64,000 nucleotides of DNA, taken from assembly GCA_963782465.1 (NCBI GenBank), contig CAWAJR010000003.1, positions 434,001 to 498,000 on the forward strand, read 5' to 3'. Positions 59,617-64,000 of the stretch are shown here, in pieces; position 1 is the first letter of the stretch; the number at the start of each line of letters is the position of its first letter. The DNA is from JAODBJ01 sp963782465 (GTDB lineage Bacteria; Actinomycetota; Acidimicrobiia; IMCC26256; PALSA-610). A program made the translations under genes and the position numbers. Below the pieces are notes generated by a model, which saw only the letters and a program-made list of their open reading frames with translations, searched no databases and was not told where the DNA came from.

Positions 59617-60762
59617 TCACCGTGCAATCGCCTCCGCGACGCGTTCGAGCGCCGCGAGAGAGTGACCTTCGACGAACTCGTCAACGTACGGCAGGGCCGT
59701 CGCCATTCCTTGCGCCAGCGGTGCGTAACCCGGCGAGGCCTTGAGGGGGTTCACCCACACGATCCGGTACGCGACCCGCCGCAGCCGCTGCATCTGCTCG
59801 CGCAGCACCGCCGGGTCGCCCCGGTCCCAACCGTCGGAGAGCACGACCACGACCGAGCCGCGGGCCAGACCGCGCACCCCCCACGCGTCGTTGAACTCGC
59901 GGAGCCCCTCGCCGAGGCGGGTCCCGCCGGCCCAGTCGACGACCCGGTGCGCGGCGGCGCCGATCGCGGCGTCGGGGTCGCGAGACGACAGCTCGCGGGT
60001 GATGCGCGTGAGGCGCGTGCCCATCGCGAATGCCTCCACCCGGCGCCGACCGACGACCGCCGCGTGGAGGAACCGTACGAAGGCGCGGGCGTAGGGCTCC
60101 ATCGAGCCGCTCACGTCGAGCAGGAGCACCAACCGGCGGGACTGCTCGGTGGGCACGAGGAACGATCGGCGTACCGGCTCGCCACCGGCACGCAACGCGC
60201 TGCGGACGGTACGGCGGACATCGGGTTTCCCGTGCGCGTGACGGCCGGGCCGCAACCGGCGGCTCGGGCGTAACGCACCGGCGAGCCGGAGGTCGGTCAT
60301 CAAGCGCCGCGCTTCTACGAACTCGGCCGGGGTGTAGGCGGCGAAGTCGCGCTGGCGCAGCACCTCGCTCGCGCTCCACCGCACCGCGATCACCGGCGCA
60401 TCGCTCGCCGCTTCGCCCGGCGCGGGCGTGTCGTCTTCCTCGCCGGTGTCGAAGGCGAGCGTGATCACCGTGGGCGGGAGCTCGGCCGCGGCCGCGCCGG
60501 CGGCGATCCCGTTCCAGAACGCGTCGAACACCTTGTCGTAACCGTCGATGTCTTCGGGCCGTTTCACGAGGGTGGCCCGGCCGGCCCAGTAGACCGCCGA
60601 ACGGCGCTCGAGGCCGACCGTGCGCAACGCTTCACCGAACACGAGCGTGGCGCCCAGCGGCACGTCGACCCCGCTCGCGCGCAACAGCCGCACGAACGCG
60701 ACCGCGAGCCGTTCACTCTCCTCGGTGGCACCCGCCGCGGTTGCCGGCGCCGGATCAGGCAC
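59617..60762 (-). CDS. CoxE-like von Willebrand factor A protein
   Basis: 381 residues. C-terminal VWA domain with MIDAS DVSGS in LLLDVSGSMEPYARAF and the later Thr/Asp region WAGGTRLGEGL and VVLSDGWDRGD. CoxE works with the MoxR ATPase CoxD in assembly of molybdenum hydroxylases such as CO dehydrogenase. GTG 60762 overlaps the end of the MoxR gene. Confidence 0.87.
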   Translation of the reverse strand: MPDPAPATAAGATEESERLAVAFVRLLRASGVDVPLGATLVFGEALRTVGLERRSAVYWAGRATLVKRPEDIDGYDKVFDAFWNGIAAGAAAAELPPTVITLAFDTGEEDDTPAPGEAASDAPVIAVRWSASEVLRQRDFAAYTPAEFVEARRLMTDLRLAGALRPSRRLRPGRHAHGKPDVRRTVRSALRAGGEPVRRSFLVPTEQSRRLVLLLDVSGSMEPYARAFVRFLHAAVVGRRRVEAFAMGTRLTRITRELSSRDPDAAIGAAAHRVVDWAGGTRLGEGLREFNDAWGVRGLARGSVVVVLSDGWDRGDPAVLREQMQRLRRVAYRIVWVNPLKASPGYAPLAQGMATALPYVDEFVEGHSLAALERVAEAIAR

Positions 60763-61657
60763 CGCGCGCGACCGCCTCTCGCACCAACTCTCCCAGTCCA
60801 CGAGCCCGGGTCCGTTCCTGGTCCTCGCGGTATTTGAGAATCGTGCCGAGCGTGTTCTCCACCGCTCGCTCGTCGAGGCGGGCGGTGCCGAGCGTGGCGA
60901 GCGCCTGGGCCCAGTCGATCGTCTCCGCGACACCGGGCGGCTTGTAGAGGTCGATGCCGCGCAACGCTTCGACCGCGGCGGCGACGTCGCGGGCGAGCGC
61001 GTCGGGAACTTCGGGTGCGCGCATCCGCAGGATCGCGAGTTCCCGTTCGAAGTCGGGGTGCGCGATCCAGTGGTAGAGGCAGCGCCGCTTCAACGCGTCG
61101 TGCACGTCGCGTGTGCGGTTCGAGGTGAGGATCGCGATCGGCGGCACCGTCGCGCGCACCACGCCGAGCTCGGGCACCGAGATCGTCCAGTCGGAGAGGA
61201 TCTCGAGCAGGAACGCCTCGAACTCGTCGTCGGCGCGGTCGACCTCGTCGACCAGCAGCACCGGTGGGACGTCGCCCTCGTAGTCGAGGGCGCGCAGCAG
61301 CGGGCGTTTCACGAGGAACCGGGGCGAGTACAACTCGTCTTCGACGACGTCGCTCCCGCTCGCCTCGACCGCCCGCAGGTGCAGGAGCTGGCGGGAGTAG
61401 TCCCACTCGTACACCGCCTGGGCGGCGTCGATGCCCTCGTAACACTGGAGGCGGACGAGGTCGCCACCCGTCCAGCGGGCAAGCACCTTCGCGACCTCGG
61501 TCTTGCCGACCCCCGCGTCGCCTTCCAGCAGGAGCGGGCGCTGCAGGCGCAACGCCAAGAAGATCGACGTGGCCAGGCCCTCGTCGGCCAGGTAGTCGTG
61601 ACGGGCGAGCGCATCGCGCACGTCGTCGACGCCGGCGGGGTCGAATGCACGCACCAT
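60755..61657 (-). CDS. MoxR-family AAA ATPase (CoxD-like)
   Basis: 300 residues. Walker A LEGDAGVGKTEVAK, Walker B LLVDEVDRADDEFE, sensor 1 LTSNRTRDVHDALKRR. First gene of the four-gene Cox-type unit. As chaperone ATPase it would act with the VWA protein to mature a molybdenum enzyme that is not encoded in this window. Confidence 0.9.
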   Translation of the reverse strand: MVRAFDPAGVDDVRDALARHDYLADEGLATSIFLALRLQRPLLLEGDAGVGKTEVAKVLARWTGGDLVRLQCYEGIDAAQAVYEWDYSRQLLHLRAVEASGSDVVEDELYSPRFLVKRPLLRALDYEGDVPPVLLVDEVDRADDEFEAFLLEILSDWTISVPELGVVRATVPPIAILTSNRTRDVHDALKRRCLYHWIAHPDFERELAILRMRAPEVPDALARDVAAAVEALRGIDLYKPPGVAETIDWAQALATLGTARLDERAVENTLGTILKYREDQERTRARGLGELVREAVARGA

Positions 61658-61740
61658 TTCAGGCCTCGTGGTGGTGCGCGCGGTTCACGCGCACGTACGG
61701 TACCTGCTCGAAGGGCAACCGCCCGGCTCCCGGGGGAACA

Positions 61741-63456
61741 TTGGCACACGATCTCGTGATCAGCGGAGGGACCGTCGTCGACGGCACCGGCCGCAGCGCG
61801 TACGTCGGCGACGTCGCCATCGACGGCGACCGCATCGTGGAGGTCGGCCCGAGCGGGACGATCGACACGAGCGCGCGGCGGTCCATCGACGCCGAAGGCC
61901 GCGTCGTGAGCCCCGGTTTCGTCGACATCCACACCCACCTCGACGCGCAGATCGCGTGGGACCCGTACGCGACGTCGTCGTGCTGGCACGGCGTGACTTC
62001 GGTCGTGCTCGGGAACTGCGGGGTGACGTTCGCGCCGTGCCGCCCGGCCGACCGCGGATGGCTGGCCCAGCTCATGGAATCGGTCGAAGACATCCCGGCC
62101 GGCAGCATCCTCGCCGGGCTCGCGTGGGAGTGGGAGACCTACGGCGAGTACCTCCGCGCCATCGACGCGCTGCCCAAGGGCGTGAACGTCGGCGGGATGG
62201 TCGGCCATTGCGCGGTGCGGCAGTACGCGATGGGCGAACGGGGGCTCTCGGAGGAGCCGGCATCGGCCGACGACATCGCCACGATGGCCGGCCTCGTCGA
62301 CGAAGCGATCGGCGCCGGAGCGCTCGGGTTCTCGACGTCGCGCACGTTGCTGCACCACGTTCCCGACGGCCGCGCGGTTCCCGGTACGTGGGCCACGACC
62401 GACGAGCTCTACGCGATTGCCGACGTGCTCGGTCGCCGCGGGCACGGCGTGTTCGAAGCAGCGCCGCGGTTCGAACGGCCGGGAGCCGACTACGAAGGTA
62501 CGCGCGCCGAGGTGCACTGGATGGCGGAGATCAACCGTCGCACGAAACGGCCGGTCACGTTCGGTCTCGCGCAGAGCAACCTCGGGCCGGAGCTCTTCCG
62601 CAAGATCCTCCAGTTCGTCGACGAAGAAGCCGCAGCCGGTGGGGTGATCTACCCGCAAACGACCGCGCGCGGGATCGGGCTGCTCTTCGGCATCGTGCAC
62701 CGCACCTTCTTCGATCGCGCGCCGGCGTGGCAGGAGCTCTCCGCGCTCGACGTCGCGGGTCGGTTGGCCGCGCTCGAAGACCCGGAACGGCGCGCCACGC
62801 TCGTGGAGCAGGCGAACGCGAACACCCCGCCGCTCGACTTCGACGGCGTCTTCGTGCTCTCCGGCGACACCGCGCAGTACGCGTACACCGAAGCCGACTC
62901 GCTCGGCGCGCAGGCCCGCGCCGCGGGCGAGACCGTCGCCGAGACGTTCGTCCGCCTCGTTCGCGAAACCGGCGGGCAGGTGTTGTTCAACTACCCGTTC
63001 CTCAACCAGCGTATGGACGCGGTCGAGGAGATGTTGACCCACCCGAGCGTGGTGCTCGGTCTCGCCGATTCCGGCGCGCACGTCGGCCTGATCATGGACG
63101 CCGGCCTTCCCACTTGGTTCCTGTCGCACTGGGTGCGCGACCGTCAGGTGTTCACGCTCGAAGAAGGCGTGCGCCGGCTCACCTCCGACACCGCGCGCCT
63201 GTTCGGCGTACGCGATCGAGGCGTGCTCGCGCCGGGGGCGTTCGCCGACGTCAACGTGTTCGATCTCGACGCGCTCGCGCTCCCGGTGCCGGAGTACGTG
63301 CACGACTTCCCGCAGGGCGCGGGCCGTTACGTGCAGACGAGCCGGGGCTTCGACGCGACGGTCGTGAACGGCTCGGTGTTCATCGAGGGCGGCGCGTGCA
63401 CCGGTAGCCTGAACGGGCGCACGTTGCGCAGCACACCCGACGCCTCACCCGTCTAG
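61741..63456 (+). CDS. N-acyl-D-amino-acid deacylase (amidohydrolase family)
   Basis: 571 residues from TTG 61741 (GGGGGA about 4 bases upstream). Metal site H64 and H66 in DIHTHLDAQ, zinc-coordinating ligand GNCGV, and the C-terminal DSGAHVGL. Releases D-amino acids or related amides from N-acyl forms. Complete and in one frame. Family members vary in substrate. Confidence 0.86.
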   Translation: MAHDLVISGGTVVDGTGRSAYVGDVAIDGDRIVEVGPSGTIDTSARRSIDAEGRVVSPGFVDIHTHLDAQIAWDPYATSSCWHGVTSVVLGNCGVTFAPCRPADRGWLAQLMESVEDIPAGSILAGLAWEWETYGEYLRAIDALPKGVNVGGMVGHCAVRQYAMGERGLSEEPASADDIATMAGLVDEAIGAGALGFSTSRTLLHHVPDGRAVPGTWATTDELYAIADVLGRRGHGVFEAAPRFERPGADYEGTRAEVHWMAEINRRTKRPVTFGLAQSNLGPELFRKILQFVDEEAAAGGVIYPQTTARGIGLLFGIVHRTFFDRAPAWQELSALDVAGRLAALEDPERRATLVEQANANTPPLDFDGVFVLSGDTAQYAYTEADSLGAQARAAGETVAETFVRLVRETGGQVLFNYPFLNQRMDAVEEMLTHPSVVLGLADSGAHVGLIMDAGLPTWFLSHWVRDRQVFTLEEGVRRLTSDTARLFGVRDRGVLAPGAFADVNVFDLDALALPVPEYVHDFPQGAGRYVQTSRGFDATVVNGSVFIEGGACTGSLNGRTLRSTPDASPV

Positions 63457-63518
63457 CCCCGCCCGAATGAGCCACGTTTGACCACCGTTGCGAAGCATCG
63501 CCGGAAGACGTCTGCCTG

Positions 63519-64000
63519 ATGCCGGTACGAGACCTCATCGACAAGTACGGCGGGAAGGCGCTGCGCTACTCGGCGGTGTCGGTCGTCGGTGTCGTCATCA
63601 CCCAGGTGCTGATCGTCGTCTTCTACCAAGGGCTCGACTGGGCCGCGTGGCTCGCGAACTTCGGCGCGGTGACGATCTCGTCGATCCCGGCGTACATGCT
63701 CAACCGGCAGTGGGTGTGGGGGAAGTCGGCCGAGCACAGCCTGACCAAAGAAGTGCTCCCCTTCTGGGGGATGTCGTTGCTCGGCCTCCTGCTGTCCACC
63801 GGTGGTGTCGCGATCGTCTCGCGTTACACCGACGCGACGATCGCGGTGTCGGCAACGAACGTCGCGGCGTTCGGTGTGCTCTGGGTCGGCAAGTTCCTCG
63901 TGCTCGAGCATGTGCTCTTCCGGGGCGAGCACGTGCCCGTCACTGCCGCCGAGCCCTGGGTCGCGCCCACCCACCGCGACTTCAGCGCCTCCGACGACAC
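63519..64000 (+). CDS. GtrA-family membrane protein (partial)
   Basis: 160 codons from ATG 63519 to the right edge. Four membrane segments (about residues 15-35, 42-60, 80-102 and 110-127) with the GtrA pattern ALRYSAVSVVGVVITQ and YMLNRQWVW. GtrA-type proteins move lipid-linked sugars or support glycosylation of cell-surface polymers. The C-terminus is beyond the window. Confidence 0.82.
   Translation, partial: MPVRDLIDKYGGKALRYSAVSVVGVVITQVLIVVFYQGLDWAAWLANFGAVTISSIPAYMLNRQWVWGKSAEHSLTKEVLPFWGMSLLGLLLSTGGVAIVSRYTDATIAVSATNVAAFGVLWVGKFLVLEHVLFRGEHVPVTAAEPWVAPTHRDFSASDD

Noticed and set aside
61309..63303. Long minus-strand ORF opposite the deacylase
   Set aside because: Antisense shadow with Arg/His/Glu-rich nonsense; the plus-strand frame has all family motifs.

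Overview
The window comes from a very G+C-rich actinobacterium with many GTG and TTG start codons. It carries a complete Pup-proteasome system and several gene neighbourhoods that, as I remember them, match actinobacterial order (pafA-pafB-pafC-tatA-tatC-helY; pgsA-gcvH-FHA-FtsR-BFN-MerR). The mix of accessory genes (Ttu-type tRNA thiolation, double ThyX, Cox-type maturation genes) fits a deep lineage such as Acidimicrobiia better than mycobacteria or streptomycetes; that placement is inference. There are no rRNA or tRNA genes, CRISPR arrays, insertion sequences or phage modules that I can see.

Layout. 1-8.4 kb: the start of a chemotaxis receptor, an ADP-forming acyl-CoA synthetase, a PBP4-type carboxypeptidase, three small membrane or hypothetical proteins, then a MoaD/TtuB-like sulfur carrier with ttuA and trmI (tRNA modification) and a MarP-like membrane protease. 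8.4-22.8 kb: the proteasome region: ferredoxin, ATPase arc/mpa, an ECF sigma factor with a Kelch membrane protein, a permease, dop, pup, an endonuclease VII-like gene, prcB, prcA, a DUF2007 gene, pafA, a DUF3866 gene, pafB and pafC. 22.8-31.6 kb: signal peptidase, GDPD, TatA, TatC, helY helicase, a DAGK C-terminal-like protein and a double-domain ThyX. 31.6-32.3 kb: a gene-free stretch with a candidate structured RNA and three tandem 80-base repeats. 32.3-43.8 kb: DUF4193, Lnt, GNAT, NUDIX, PepF, a ribbon-helix-helix/Clp-N protein, a small metabolic operon, GalE and an oxidoreductase. 43.9-57.4 kb: chemotaxis receptor, gcvT, MerR, BFN, hpt, FtsR, FHA, gcvH, a sugar nucleotidyltransferase, pgsA, a gamma-glutamyltransferase and an acyl-CoA synthetase. 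57.4-64 kb: a Dabb protein, an SDR, two XdhC/CoxI-type genes, CoxE and MoxR/CoxD, an N-acyl-D-amino-acid deacylase and a partial GtrA protein.

How it works together. Pup, Dop, PafA, the 20S core (PrcA/PrcB) and the ATPase make one complete tagging and degradation pathway; PafB and PafC are its linked transcription regulators. Tat secretion, signal peptidase, Lnt and PgsA serve the envelope.

The most unusual feature is a small repeat that forms short ORFs (27-30 codons, starting MSSQAQ or MSSRAQ). Each ends in an ATGA overlap with the next start codon: three in tandem before the DUF4193 gene and one before prcA, where a hairpin could hide the ribosome binding site. Two other patterns run through the window. 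Many genes have a TANNNT hexamer 6-9 bases before the start codon and little or no Shine-Dalgarno sequence, which suggests leaderless mRNAs. Ten otherwise intact genes are broken by indels of one or two bases, mostly in C or G runs, which looks like assembly error rather than gene decay.
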